A stretch of DNA of 64,000 nt from Melastoma dodecandrum (taxonomy: Eukaryota; Streptophyta; Magnoliopsida; Myrtales; Melastomataceae), in NCBI GenBank assembly GCA_029817715.1, contig JARUPY010000538.1:8556001-8620000 (forward strand), given 5' to 3'. The position numbers and the translations under genes were made by a program. Shown here one piece after another: positions 10,693 through 22,488 of the stretch (its first letter is position 1; each line of letters begins with the position of its first letter). The notes beneath the pieces were generated by a model that ran no database searches, had not been told where the DNA came from, and saw only the letters and a list, made by a program, of their open reading frames with translations.

Positions 10693-12634
10693 TGTTACAA
10701 TAAGAGGGGGTGAATTAGTGTTATAATCCAATTATGAATATTTAACATTTTTTCGACAAACCCCGCAGCGGAAGAAAGCTTCTGTAAAACAGAACCGTAG
10801 AGACAGGTTTCTATAAGACAGAACGTACGAATGTGATTGCAATTTGTTTGATGCACGCAAGACTTTTATAGTGGTTCAGCAACTTGCTTACGTCCACTCT
10901 TCACCTAGAATTTGGATGGTTTTCACTCAAACTTAACTTCGTAATAATTACAGAAGGTGATCAATAATAAACCCTTTACAGCACAGACTAGAAGGTTCTG
11001 TATCACAGAAGACTGAGTGGAAAGCACATACCAGAAGGTTCTGTACTAGAGTGACTGAGTTGCACAATACAGACCAGAAGGTTCTGTACCGAATGTGTCA
11101 ACCATCTATAGCATAGATCAAAATATTCTGTATCAAATGTGTCAACCCTCCATAGCACAGACCTAAAAGGTTCTATACCAGAGATGACTTGGTTTTAAAG
11201 AACAGACCATAAGGTTCTGTACCAAAGATGTCAATCCTCTATAGACGAGAAGGTTATCAGAGATGACTAATTTCACAGCACAGACCGTAAGACTCTGTAC
11301 CAAAGATGTCAACCTTCTACAGCACAGACCATGAGGTTCTGTACCACAAGTTATTGGATTTCAAAGCACAGACCGTAAGGTTCTGTCCTGCAGTAACCAA
11401 CAAAGGTAACATTCTGTCGGACGTTTCCCTCAGGCGGTGTCCTCTCTTGTACGACAACCTGCCGTGACTTCTTCCGAGACTTTTCACTCCGGCGGCGTCT
11501 CCACCTGTACAGCACCCAGCTGTGACTTCCCTTGCACGATCCCTCGAGATCTCGATTGAGCAAACACAAAACTCTTGCCCAAGGTTCTCCTGCGTGGTTC
11601 CTCGAGACTACGGCTAAGCACACACAGAACCCCTGTCCAAGGTTATCCTGCGTGGTCCTTCAAGACTACGGCTAAGCAGACAAAGAACCCATGTCCAAGG
11701 TTATCCTGCATACACAGAACACTACACCACAAAAGCTGGTTATTCCCTCACCTTTTGTGCTCCCGGGGCTCTACCCATCTCTCCTGCCCACTGTACATTG
11801 GCCACGCCAGCCTCCAGCCATGCTTCCTACCGACGTCTCCTGCAACTTCCAACCGAGTGCCTCGTGGCCCCCGAGTCACCCTCCCAGAAGACTTCGCCAA
11901 CGATGCAGCCTTCTGTAGCTAGCGCTCCTCGTGTGTGACTAACTCAAATGAAAACCAAAGATAGAAGCTCTCAGCACACGCTCTCTGGATTTACAGCAAT
12001 TGAGTATTAAAGATTACACAAAAGATCATGGCTGAGTGTCTTATTTATACAAGAAATAGTCTAGGTGAGAAAATAAAAGAATGCACAATCAGCCTTCTGT
12101 AAGATTTAGGTATATATACATTTATGTAATTAAATCATATCATTTAAGATTTAGATATGATAGAATTCCCTTGTATACTGCGCTATAGAAGGTTGTGGCT
12201 GAATCTGGTCAGCAACCTTTTGTAAATAGAAATAATCAAATATTAACTTCCATATGAATAGAAACCAATACCATTATGTTCAGCACACTCAAATGAATGT
12301 ATCTAGGCAAATGATAATGATTAACATCCCAAATAACAGTCCTTTGGTGGTCCTATGAATCCACGAAGGTTGTAGACAATCTTAGAGAATTTTTCCATAT
12401 ATAGAATATTATATTTCCTCCTATGAGAAATATTATCCCTAATGGAGTTATTTAGAAACGTAATCGGTTCAATTTGATCAGACTAACATCTTGATCAAAT
12501 CCTTTTTATTTCGTACTTAAACAATCATTTAATTACAAAAATATTTCTTATAAAAAGTGCTCAACTTCTGTAGAGTAGATGTTTGACTTTTGTTTCACAG
12601 AACGTCAAGGCTCATCAGCAACACCCATTCAACA
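10693..12634 (-). repeat. Copia 3' LTR (1,942 bp)
   Basis: Left LTR. It holds about nine degenerate direct copies of a unit of roughly 55 bp around GCACAGACCNTAAGGTTCTG (about 10980-11400) and three copies of a roughly 60-bp unit with CTAAGCA-CACA-AACCC spacing (11540-11710). The right LTR has only about two of the latter, which accounts for much of the length difference. An open frame at 11575-11922 runs through these repeats and is not considered a gene. Confidence 0.85.
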
Positions 12635-12648
12635 ATCTCCCCATTTTT
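12635..12648 (-). other. Copia polypurine tract
   Basis: On the minus strand AAAAATGGGGAGAT, directly abutting the LTR edge TGTTGAATGGG. This primes plus-strand synthesis in LTR elements. Confidence 0.8.
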
Positions 12649-13837
12649 GATAATGACAAAACATTCATCGTTGCGGGAAATATTTTTGCAAGTAACTCCC
12701 CCTAGATAGGTGAGAGTAAGAGTCTTACATTTTACAGAACCAAGTGGTTTATGTTAAACAGAGCATAAAAGCTTCTGTGATTTGTACAGAGCGTGAAGCT
12801 TCTGTATTTTAGCCCGATAAAAATGATGAGTTTTCACTTTTGCACTCCAAACAAAGGTGACTATATAAGATCACGATTCGCGTACCCTGCAGAAGGTTCA
12901 TTATGAGCTTTATAAGTCTCATAGCCTTCTACACCCAAAAAGGTATAGAAGCCTTCTACACCCTAGAAGGTATAGAAAACCAAAGATGTTTTTGCAACCC
13001 AATACAAAGCGAGGTACTCCCCCTCAACACAATTTCTGCCACTTTTTGTCACATCAAAAAGATAAGTGTGAGAAAAATGACAGAGAAGAGTCGATACCTG
13101 TAGAAGGTATGACAATACCTTCAAAACCATTGTGCAGTGGGTAGTTTTAGTTCTTGTAGAAGGTAGAACAAAAAGTTCAAAACCAACATGCAGAAGGTAT
13201 GCCTATAAATGACAATTATTACATCAAAACCTTTAGACCATGAAAATCAGTTTTTGGTCTAAGGAATAGAAAGTTCAGGCAACACATGATATCACTCTAC
13301 ATCATCAAAAGAGACATCTTCAATGTTGTCGCAAAGAAGCTTTTCTAGGCATTCCCATGAGAGTCAAGTCCATGACCAGTCGCTGAAGGACGTGGATGTC
13401 TTCCCCATTGGCTACAGCTTGTTGCTGAAGATCCATGAGGAGATGCAGTTTGATCCGAGGGGAGAGACGCTTCAGTAGAAGATTTGGACCGTCTCTGTGC
13501 TGCAGATGCCTTTGCTGCAGAAGGTAAACCAAAAGATGCAGCATCATCTTTTCTGTTATAAGCTTCTCCTATACAGAAGAGCGTGAAATTCTCTAAGAGA
13601 GATGATTATTTTTAAAATAGAAATTTTTAGGGTTTGCATTATGATTTTAAAATTCCTAATAGAAATGCTTTCAACTGAAACCAATATTTATTCGTTTCAA
13701 GTTGTAACAAAAGATCTCCGGAAAGATTTTCTTGGATAATATATTATATTTCCAAATTTACTCCTCAAACTAATTATTTTTATTTGAAAGTTATTTGAAC
13801 TTAAGTTTGGATTGAGATATACATTTCGTTATACCTT
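12649..13837 (-). other. Copia 3' internal region without RT
   Basis: Where RT and RNase H should lie, only short frames occur, with many AGAAGGT and CTTCTGT motifs like those in the LTRs. A 75-aa Gln/Leu-rich frame at 13320-13547 (minus) has no recognisable domain. No YxDD motif was found in either strand here. Confidence 0.6.
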
Positions 13838-14557
13838 CTATGTAATAGAATGCAGAATTCTGACTTGGTCAATAGGAAGTCTTGTCTGTACACCACTATT
13901 AATAACAAAATGTTTTGTCCGTACACCACTATTGATGTCTCCTATGACTTGGTCAATATGATGTCGTTTTTGATATAGTGCAGGTGCCCCAAAATCATTT
14001 TGTTGATTATTTTGCGCTGAGGATGATGCCTCATGAGAATTTTCAACTATTTGTTCAGGATCTTTTTGAGAATCATGAACATAGGGTTCACCCACATCTT
14101 TCGTAGAAGGTGAATGATCTACAGAACCTTCTGTAGGTTCTAGATATATTACAGCCTTTGTGCTATATTTTATAGGTGAGTCATTAATTTTTACATTAAT
14201 AGACTCCTCTAGAGTAGATGCCCTTTTGTTTAGGACTCTATATGCTTTGTTAGACAAAGAGTATCCTAAAGAGATACCTTATCTGACTTAGCTTCAAATT
14301 TTCCTATATTGTCCTTAGAAGGTCTTAAGATGAAACATGGACTTCCGAATGCATGAAAATAGGAAATATTTGGTTTCCTCCCCCTGTATAGTTGACAGGG
14401 AGTTTTTTTCTAGTATGGGTCTAAGTAGAACCCTATTAGAGATGTAGCAAGCTGTATTAACAGCTTCTGCCTAAAGGTTCTGCGGTGCATTGCTCTCACA
14501 AATCATGGTTCTAGCCATGTCTATAAGTGTTCGATTTTTCTTTTCTGCTACTCCATT
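13838..14557 (-). pseudogene. Copia integrase C-terminus and linker
   Basis: Continuation of pol after a stop at 14558. Decayed integrase sequence near 14550-14260 (MARTMICES, ISNR) leads into an open frame 14257-13838 starting near SNKAYRVLNKR, a block conserved at the end of copia integrase. The rest is an acidic, Ser/Gln-rich linker with a small internal repeat (INSGVRT/INSGVQT). It stops where RT would begin. Confidence 0.7.
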
Positions 14558-15442
14558 CTATTGAGGAGTATATGGTACAGAGAAGTTGTGATCGATACCA
14601 TGTTCGTCACAGAAGGTAGCGAATTCATGGTTTTCAAATTTAGTATCATGATCCGTCCTTATAGCTTTTACAAAAGATCCAATTTCATTATGTAATTTCT
14701 TAGCGAGCTTTATGAAACTTTCAAAAGCATCACTTTTGTGAGTTAGAAATTTAACCCGAGCGTATCTAGAGTAGTCATCTACTACAACTAGACAGTACCT
14801 TTTACCCCCAATACATTGAACTTTAATAGGTCTGAATAGATCCATATGTAGAAGTTCAAGTGGCTGTGTAGTAGAAACTTCATTCTTTGACATGAATGAA
14901 GTTTTGGTTTGTTTTCCAAGTGAACATGATTCACAGAAGCTGTCTTGCTCGAATCTGATGTCAGGTAAACCTTTCACCAACTCTTTTCTCACAAGCTTGG
15001 ATAAGAATTTAAAGTTGGAATGTCCCAACCTTCTATGACTCTCATCTTTGACTGACAGAAGGCAGTTTTCTGTAGTACAGAAGCTCACCTGTGTCAAGGT
15101 ATAGATGTTCCTTTTCCGATTTCCAATGATGCGAACTTCATTGTCTAGGATACCAGAACACTTGTCTTGATCAAAAGTTATTGTATAACCTTTGTCACGA
15201 AGCTGGCTAATGCTCAGCAGATTATGCTTGAGTTCTGTGACTAACAGAACCTCATCTATGACCATGGAGTCAGGACTTCCAATGGAACTTTTGCCGATGA
15301 CAAAGCATTTGCTATTGTCACCAAATTTAACAGACCGTCCATTATGTAGAGTCAGTTGTGAAAATTTTGATGGATCTCCGGTAATATGCCTGGAGCATCC
15401 ACTATCCAGATACCATTCACTGAAAGCAGGTATGAATTTCAT
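14558..15442 (-). pseudogene. Copia protease-integrase (294-aa open frame)
   Basis: Longest intact piece of the copia pol. Protease: WYLDSGCSRHITG near residue 10-22, with catalytic Asp in the DSG triad, followed by KHNLLSISQL. Then the GAG-pre-integrase zinc region (HRRLGHSNF...C..C near residues 135-170) and the integrase core: HMDLF (first Asp), VVVDDYSRY, IRTDHDTKFEN (second Asp). It ends after VPYTPQ at a stop just before the expected catalytic Glu block. Sequence after the stop continues the domain in decayed form. Residue positions are counted by eye. Confidence 0.85.
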
Positions 15443-16454
15443 TTCGATTTTCTATGTGAGCGGTGAGGTACATTAGTGCTTCTTCTTCCTCATCATCAGA
15501 ATCATCAAGTTCTACCAAAGTAGTCACTGCTTTCTTGGACTTATACTGTGCAGAAGGTTTCTCCTTTTCTTTAAGAAAAGGACATTTTGTTTTGTAGTGC
15601 CCATTCTTCTTACACTCATAGCATATGATCAACTTAGGATCAATTTTCTTATCACGATTTTGGGTTCTCTTATTGAAGCATTTCTTGGAGGCGAACCGCA
15701 ATAGACGTTTAGCTATTATAGCGAGTTCATCATCCGAGTCAGCTTCTACTTTATCATCAGAGCCTTCTGTTAGTTCTTTTGTTGCTCTGAAAGCTATTGC
15801 TCTCCTTATATCAGGCTGAGAGGATCTTTCCATCTCATATGATATTAAGGAGCGCATTAACTGGACTATCCGAAGTGTAAATGGGTCTTTAGCTTCCTCC
15901 ATAGCCGTTCTCTTGGCTTCCTAAGATTTGGGTAGAGTACGCAGAACCTTTCGAACTAGCTTAGAATATTTATAGTGTTTGCCTAAATGTGTTAAGGCAT
16001 CAACTAGGAGGTTGAGTCTCTAGCACATCTATTCTACAGATTCATCAGTCTTCATAGTAAAATTTTCATATTAATGAATTAAGAAATTCACCTTAGTTTC
16101 TCTTATCTGGTCTGTCCCAACGTACATGGTGACAAGCTTATCCCATATTTCCTAGCTTGAAGTGCAAGTAGAAACTTTCACGAATTCACTTTCAGACATA
16201 GCACTAAACATTAGATACTTTGTTGTCTTAGTGAGTCGCTTGATCTTGAGGTATTCCCATGTGGGACGACCATCTCGATCATTTTGTTGGTTATCTTGTA
16301 TAGAAGGAGGACCATCTTCTATATAGGACCATAAGTCATCGTCAATAGCATTTATGAATGCACTCATTTGAATTTTCCAATAGGCAAAATTCTTACCATA
16401 AAAAATTTGAGGATTCCCAACATATGGTTTTGTTACATTGTAGTTATATGCCAC
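15417..16454 (-). pseudogene. Copia gag with zinc knuckle
   Basis: Nucleocapsid protein. The N-terminal part at 16454-16152 starts MAYNYNVTKPYVGNPQIF and carries the NYAYWK-like block NFAYWKIQMSAF typical of UBN2/DUF4219 copia gags. Decayed sequence with stops follows (16150-15905). An open frame 15902-15417 then includes the zinc knuckle CYECKKNGHYKTKC and an acidic tail (DDSDDEEEE). The two open parts are in a broken frame. Confidence 0.8.
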
Positions 16455-17040
16455 TAGTTCAATTCGTATAGAGTGTTACGCTTCTGTAGAATAGAACGAT
16501 GACAATTATAGTGTAGAACCTCAACACGTAAAAAGCTTCTGTTGGGTAGAAATCAGTTGTCAAGCCAACAATCAAGCCTCTATCAACCAGAACACGAGTG
16601 TCAATATGACAAATCTAAAATTTTTCTTTTAGAAGCAGTTGTTAAATTTTAGCAGAGCAATAGGCTTCTCCAGAATAGAACTAAGATGCCAACCGTGGAG
16701 AAGAGACTGGAAAATAAAAGATTCTGTAAGATCTCAACAGGCAATTACACTTCTGTTGGACATAAACCTTATACCAGACGTTGTATTCAAGCCAAGCATT
16801 AACTTCTGTTGAATAGCGATTTGATTCTGATAGAGCGTAACCTTTTATAGAATAGTAGCAATTGAATTTTCACTGTTTCAGCTTATGTGGAATAGCAACT
16901 GAATTTTGATTGACGGTAAGCTTCTACAGAATAGTAGCAGATAATTTTTCACATAACTTAAAGCTTCTGTAAAGTACAGAGTGTAGCTGGCACAAGCTTT
17001 TGTGAATCTACAACAAGCAGTTAAAATACTGTTGGAACCT
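16455..17040 (-). other. Copia leader
   Basis: Untranslated leader between primer site and gag. It is rich in dispersed CTTCTGTNGANTAG motifs, but no coding potential is seen. Confidence 0.6.
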
Positions 17041-17052
17041 GCTCTGATACCA
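17041..17052 (-). other. Copia primer binding site (tRNA-Met)
   Basis: On the minus strand TGGTATCAGAGC, a perfect match to the initiator tRNA-Met complement, two bases from the LTR at 17055. Confidence 0.9.
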
Positions 17053-17054
17053 AT

Positions 17055-18924
17055 TGTTACAATAAGAGGGGGTGAATTGGTGTTATAATCTAATTATGAA
17101 TACTTAACACTTCTTCGACAAACAACGTAGCGGAAGAAAGCTTCTGTAAAACAGAACCATAGAGACAAGTTTTTGTAAGACAGAACGTACGAATATGATT
17201 GCAATTTGTTTAACGCACGCAAGACATTTATAGTGGTTCAGCAACTTGCTTACGTCCACTCTTTACCCAGAATTTGGATGGTTTTCACTCAGACTTAACT
17301 TCGTACCAATTACAGAAGGTGATCGACAATAAACCTTTTATAGCACAGACCACAAGGTTATGTACCACATAAGACTAAGTGAAAAGCACAGACCAGAATG
17401 TTCTGTACTATAGTGACTGAGTTGCACAGCACAGACCAGAAAGTTCTGTCTCAAATGTGTCAACCATCTATAGCACAGATCAAAAGAGTTTGTACCAAAT
17501 GTGTCAACCCACTATAGCACAGACTGTAAGGTTCTGTCCCAAAGACGTCAATCCTCTACAGACGAGAAGGTTCTATATCAGAGATGACTAATTTCACAGC
17601 ACAGACCGTAAGGTTCTGTACCAAAGATGTCAACCTTCTACAACACACACCGTAAGGTTTTGTACCACAGGTGACTGGATTTCAAAGCACAGACCTTAAG
17701 GTTCTGTCCTGCAGTGACTAACAAAGGTCAGGCGGTATCCTCTCCAGCGCAGCAACCTGCCGTGACTTCCTCCGAGACTTTTCACTCCGGTGGCGTCTCC
17801 ACCTGCACAAAACCCAGTTGCGACTTCCCCAGCGCGATCCCTCGAGATCTCGATTGAGCAAACACAACACCCTTACCAAGGTTCCCCTGCATGCTCCCTC
17901 GCGACTATGGCTAACCAGACACAGAACCCATTTCCAAGGTTATCCTGCTCACACAGAACACTACACCACAGAAGCAGGTTAGTCCCTCACCTTCTGTGCT
18001 CCAGGGGCACTGCCCTTCTCTCCTGCCCACTGCACGTTGGCCACGCCAGGCTCCAGCCGCGCTTCCCACCAACGTCTTCTGCAGCTTCCAACCGAGTCCC
18101 TCGTGGCCCTCGAGTCAGCCTCCCAAAAGACTTCACCAACGATGTAGCCTTCTGTAGCTAGTGCTCCTCGTGTGTGACTAATTCAAACGAAAATCAAAGA
18201 TACGAGCTCTCAGCACACGTTCTCTGGATTTACAACAATTGAGTAGTAAAGATTACACAAAAGATCGTGGCTGAGTATCTTATTTATACAAGAAATAGTC
18301 TAGGTGAGAAAATAGAAGATAGCACGATCAGCCTTTAGCAAGACAAGGAAACCAAGCAATCAATTAAAAATAAAATAAATAATTAACAAATTGATCACTC
18401 CCATGCATATATACATTTAGGTAATCAAATCATATCATTTAAGATTTAGATATGATAGAATTCCCATGCATACTGCACTACAGAAGGTTGTGGATGAATC
18501 TGGTCAACAACCTTCTATAAATGGAAATAATCAAATATTAACTTCCATATGAATAGAACCCGATACCATTCTGTTCAGCACACTCAAATGAATGTATGTA
18601 AATAGATGAGAGTGATTAACATTCCAAATAACGGTCCTTTGGTGGTCATATAAATCAACAGAAGGTTGTAGACAACCTTACAGAACCTTTCCATATATAG
18701 AAGATTATATTTCCTTCTATGGGAAATAATATCCCTAATGGAGTTATTTAGAAACGTAATCCATTCAATTTGATCAGACTAATATCTTGATCAAATCCTT
18801 TTTATTTTGTAATTAAACAATCATTTAATTACAAAAAGTCCTCAATGTGAGAAGCTTCTATAGAGTAGATATTTGACTTCTGTTACACAGAAGGTCAAGG
18901 CTCATCATCAAAACCTATTCAACA
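17055..18924 (-). repeat. Copia 5' LTR (1,870 bp)
   Basis: Right LTR, collinear with 10693-12634 from the shared TGTTACAATAAG start to the shared CATTCAACA/CTATTCAACA end. Substitutions and indels are visible throughout, including fewer copies of the roughly 60-bp internal unit, so the insertion is not recent. Confidence 0.9.
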
Positions 18925-18949
18925 GATTCACAATTGATAATTAACCAGG
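18925..18949 (+). pseudogene. Tat RNase H, part 2 (short piece)
   Basis: Twenty-five bases between the copia target duplication and the next insertion. In the frame left open at 10692 they continue the RNase H block with QLIIN. The piece is too short to identify alone; its value is that the frame and motif continue across the 8.2-kb copia insert. Confidence 0.75.
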
Positions 18950-21900
18950 TGCGCGCCCCTCCCGCTCGTCCCAAACGGGAACAAAAGGAGTACCGTTATC
19001 CTTTGTGGTTTCGTAGAAAACATGGTTCGTTACTCAACCTAGGTAAGTTAATATGGAGTCGCTAGTGACTTTATTTAAAAAGAATGGTATAAAGTAAAAA
19101 AAAAAACAAAATTGGTTCGGAGATTTCTGATTACTCTCTCTCTCACCTAAACATGTAAAGAAGAGGTAACGATGCTCTTAAAAGGATTCTGGATACGATG
19201 TTAGACCCGATATGGGCTTTTGGGCCTAGACTCATGTCATTGGGTTACGGGCTTAGGCCCAATTCGAAACTAGAGATGTCTCCTACGTTACCCATAATAT
19301 ATGTAAGTATCAACGTAATTTCATAGAGTCATTTGGCACCACCTGTGTACACGTTCCCGAAGGCACACCTCTCTTTCAAGAGGATTCACGGCATGTCAAA
19401 CTGTCTCACGACGTTCTGACCTGGCTCACGTACCGCTTTATCACATCGGGTGATAGACGCTTGTGGCATTCCAGCCTTTTTTTTTGTTTTATCTTTTCTC
19501 CCACCCTCAACATAGGCATTTACAATATTGCTTAAAGTTTTTGCGCATAAATGGGTTAGCCCAAGATAGCAGAAAAATTCAACGAAGTTGGGCTACGCCC
19601 ATTTGGCGAATAGACTGTACGCGCATAAAAAAAATATACAATTTAGTCTCAAAAATTGCAAATGAGAAAAAATCAAAGCACAAAGTTAGCTAGGGTGATG
19701 TTAATGGCCTAGGAACTAGAAGGGAGCTAATGCCATAGGAACTAGGGTAGAGTAAATGATTGCTCTAGATCTTTCATAGGACGCTATATAAGCAGTAGCA
19801 ATCGCCAAATGGTGTAAGGGGAATAATGAAAGACTAAGAAGACATTATGGTCGTAGGAAAAGAATGAAGGCTCCATAGTTAGCCAAATTATCCTCTCCAA
19901 ATTTCCTCATTCCTCATTTCCAGAAACGCTTTGTTGTGTCGCAGTAATTCCGCAAACCCCCTATGATACAATAGGGCATCATTTTCCAAACACCCCCACA
20001 CTTCATGGGTTGTCTCTGTAAAATTTGAGAATTAATGGATTATGAATTGAAAATGACATAATATTTCCTAAACTCATTATATCAAAGGGACCGAGACAAC
20101 ATGTCAATCTTATTTGGGCATTACTTGATCAACGAAATTCAAAATCATATCAAATAAAAATCAAAACATGTCTAACGAAGTAGAATATACTATGTAAAAA
20201 TCATTTTTGAATTGATCAAACTCATAGAAACAATAGTATAAGACATGTCTTCGAAAAATCATAACTTCTGACACTTAAAATGCAAATTGGATGTATGATA
20301 TGTCGAAATAAAGGTATTCTGATATAAATTCACATAAAAAATTTGGAGTGAAAATAAGATATAATATGGGATGAAATAATCCAGATTAGCTGGGACTAGA
20401 AATAGAAATTACGTGGCAACCTGTAGCCGGTCATGCAATTAGTACTAAATTTGTCCTGTCAGCACTCAAGTCAACCCAATCCTTAATGAATAACTTCATA
20501 CTAAGGTAAGAAAATATGCTACCTGATTTTACTATTTTTGGAGTTATGAATGTTCAGGAACTTGTCGTCGAATGAGACATCTACAAGTTGTCCACTTGCG
20601 GAATGGGTTAGCTTTTATTTGCTTGATGTTCATGCACATTTTTGGATGAAGTAAAGACAAAAAAAAGTATGTAAGAGTAAGTTCTGAAGAACTTGTATGA
20701 ACATTACAAGTTGAAAAGACGACTTACTGGGATGATTTTCACCCGTTGACCGCGGATGCATCCCGGACGTCATCTGGACTGATGCAGGTCACTTTTCACA
20801 TGCGAAATCATTTAAGGAAGGAGTGGTGTTAGTGCACATTCATGTATGTGTACTCAGTGAGGAGGATGAGGACATTATTACTTGCGAATGACATCAAATT
20901 AATGAAAGACAAAGCATGAAATGAATGCGAACACAATCAATGGTTATGAACTACATCAATTTTGATGTTGCTCAGAAAAATATACACAACCTTCACATAA
21001 ATGCATGGAATCAAGTGTATTGATACTTAAAAGGAAGCTTTTTAAGGAAGAAATCTAATAAAATTGATTTCAACTCAATAGGATCATTCTAACTCCAGAT
21101 ATGAGCATAACAACTGGAAGTCAACATGCTGACTCGAGAAACAGAACATCCGAATTGAACTTCTAAAAGAACCACCTTGAGTTCAGCTATTGCGACCTCA
21201 AATTTGATGCTATGAATACTAAACCAATCATTTTTAAGTTTAAAAACTGATAAACTAATTTTAGCTCAATTCAATTTGTGGATCTCAAGTTATGAATTAA
21301 ACAGTGAAGGTAGGACGAACATATCCGATACTGGACCATACTAAACGCCCAAAAACATGGCAAAACGGTTCGAACACGCAATAAAACATACACAACTCCA
21401 TGAATATGAACTATTAAACCATCAAATGATAGGAATACAAAACATAATGAGCTTCATGCATGTCCAAACTAGTTCGCAAAGCAGATGATTAATGTAAAAA
21501 TTTGTTTTATTCAAAAGAGTCGAAATCGACACCGGTTTAGTATTTTGTTCGAAAATAATTTATAAAAATAAAACACGAACAAATCTTTCTTGGACAAAAA
21601 ATAAAGATTTTTTTTAAAACATGAAATAGATAAAAGAATAACAAGAAGTCATTTTCGCGAATCTTAATAAGTATGTCAATGTACTAAAACTTTGGTTTAG
21701 CATCTATCTTTGAAGTAGAATGTCAGATTTTAAAAAATTCCTATTAATAGAATGAAAGAATTACGTATTTTATTCAAGAAATTATCTAAGTATTACTGAT
21801 ACAATATTAATCAAATAATCATATCTACGGATTAATGTAGGAAAGTTTAAAACCTACTAAAGCCTTGGTTTATTAGTCGATTTCAAATATTAATTTTTTT

Positions 21901-21994
21901 ATTTGTTAAAGCAAAATCTTCAAATTCGATCATGGGCATCGTTTTGGGTTGCCCGTTCAAATTAAAATCGAAAATTCAATTTGGGGTATCTACA
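18950..21994 (-). mobile_element. Solo LTR of an Ogre/Retand-like element
   Basis: About 3.0 kb, minus strand, beginning TGTAGATACCCCAAATTG at 21994 and ending at 18950 (GGGGCGCGCA). The start resembles those of the other TGTNATACCCC LTRs here. Near its 3' end, AAAGTCACTAGCGACTCC matches in inverted orientation the AAAGTCGGTGGCGACTCC of the LTR at 22489-25292. Proposed target duplication: CCAGG (18945-18949) versus CTAAA (21995-21999), three differences, all C-to-T or G-to-A. The host Tat frame continues across. It has no coding sequence, only AT-rich sequence with an organellar rRNA-like patch at 19335-19440. Confidence 0.65.
19335..19440 (-). other. Plastid-like 16S/23S rRNA fragment chimera
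   Basis: On the minus strand, about 65 bases (19399-19335) read like an internal stretch of plastid 16S rRNA: TTGACATGCCGTGAATCC, CTTGAAAGAGAGG, CCTTCGGGAACG, ACAGGTGGTGCC. Next to it, 19440-19399 reads like a conserved 23S stretch: AAAGCGGTACGTGAGC and AGAACGTCGTGAGACAG. In an organelle genome these lie kilobases apart; here they abut, sharing about two bases. It is a nuclear fragment, not a functional rRNA. Identification is from memory of conserved rRNA blocks. Confidence 0.65.
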
Positions 21995-22488
21995 CTAAAA
22001 CAATTTGACTGCATGCCAAGAAAAACATCTAAAAGAATATTTGGAAGTGGTACGTCGCTTGAATGATTAATTCGAAAGCATAATGTTTGAGCATGTTTCT
22101 CTATATCAAAATCAAGAAGCTAACGCACTCACGCAATAAGCATCCAGAGTAAATAAGGAGACTAATGCATCAAGAGGCTAATGCACTGGCCGAATCTGCA
22201 AAGGAATGAAGAGGTCAAAGAAGTTGAGAAAGAGGAAATAGAAGTCAAGAAGGTAACCATTATGGAAGCGAAGCATGATTGGCGACAACCTATAGTTGAT
22301 TGCCAAAAGAACCTAAGTTGTGTGGCTGATATAACGACGAGAATGGCATCTTGATTCTATTCATTAATAGAAGGGATTATGTTAAAAAAAGGTAATGATG
22401 GGGTTTTACTCAATATGTTGATCTGGATGAAGCAATTAAAATAATGCTAGAAACTCATCAAGGAATGTGAGGTCTTCACCAATATGGA
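21995..22488 (+). pseudogene. Tat RNase H end and RNase H-integrase linker
   Basis: Plus-strand continuation of the host Tat pol. Readable blocks in one frame with occasional stops: EYLEVVRRLN near 22045, FEHVS and QNQEANAL near 22100 (the end of RNase H), then in a shifted frame EVEKEEIEVKK and HDWRQPIVD near 22275, typical of the Tat linker. Near 22425-22488 is the start of the integrase zinc domain (THQG...GLHQ). It stops at ATGGA, where the next solo LTR enters. Confidence 0.75.

Larger units (their letters stand above)
10693..18924 (-). mobile_element. Ty1/copia element lacking RT and RNase H
   Basis: An 8.2-kb element with LTRs 10693-12634 and 17055-18924, both beginning TGTTACAATAAGAGGGGGTG and ending ATTCAACA, with perfect 5-bp duplications GATTC at 10688-10692 and 18925-18929. 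The primer site is at 17041-17052 and the polypurine tract at 12635-12648, so it reads on the minus strand. Inside are gag, zinc knuckle, protease and integrase; after the integrase linker (about 13840) there is no RT or RNase H, although copia order requires them there. It is therefore non-autonomous or internally deleted. Gag type and long repeat-rich LTRs suggest a Sirevirus-like lineage; that placement is inference. Confidence 0.9.

Noticed and set aside
11575..11922. 115-aa plus-strand open frame (similar one at 17790-18161)
   Set aside because: Both run through repeats in the two copia LTRs on the strand opposite to the element; no domain.
10693..18924. Endogenous pararetrovirus
   Set aside because: LTRs, target duplication and copia-order gag-protease-integrase argue for a Ty1/copia element; no movement or coat protein motif seen.
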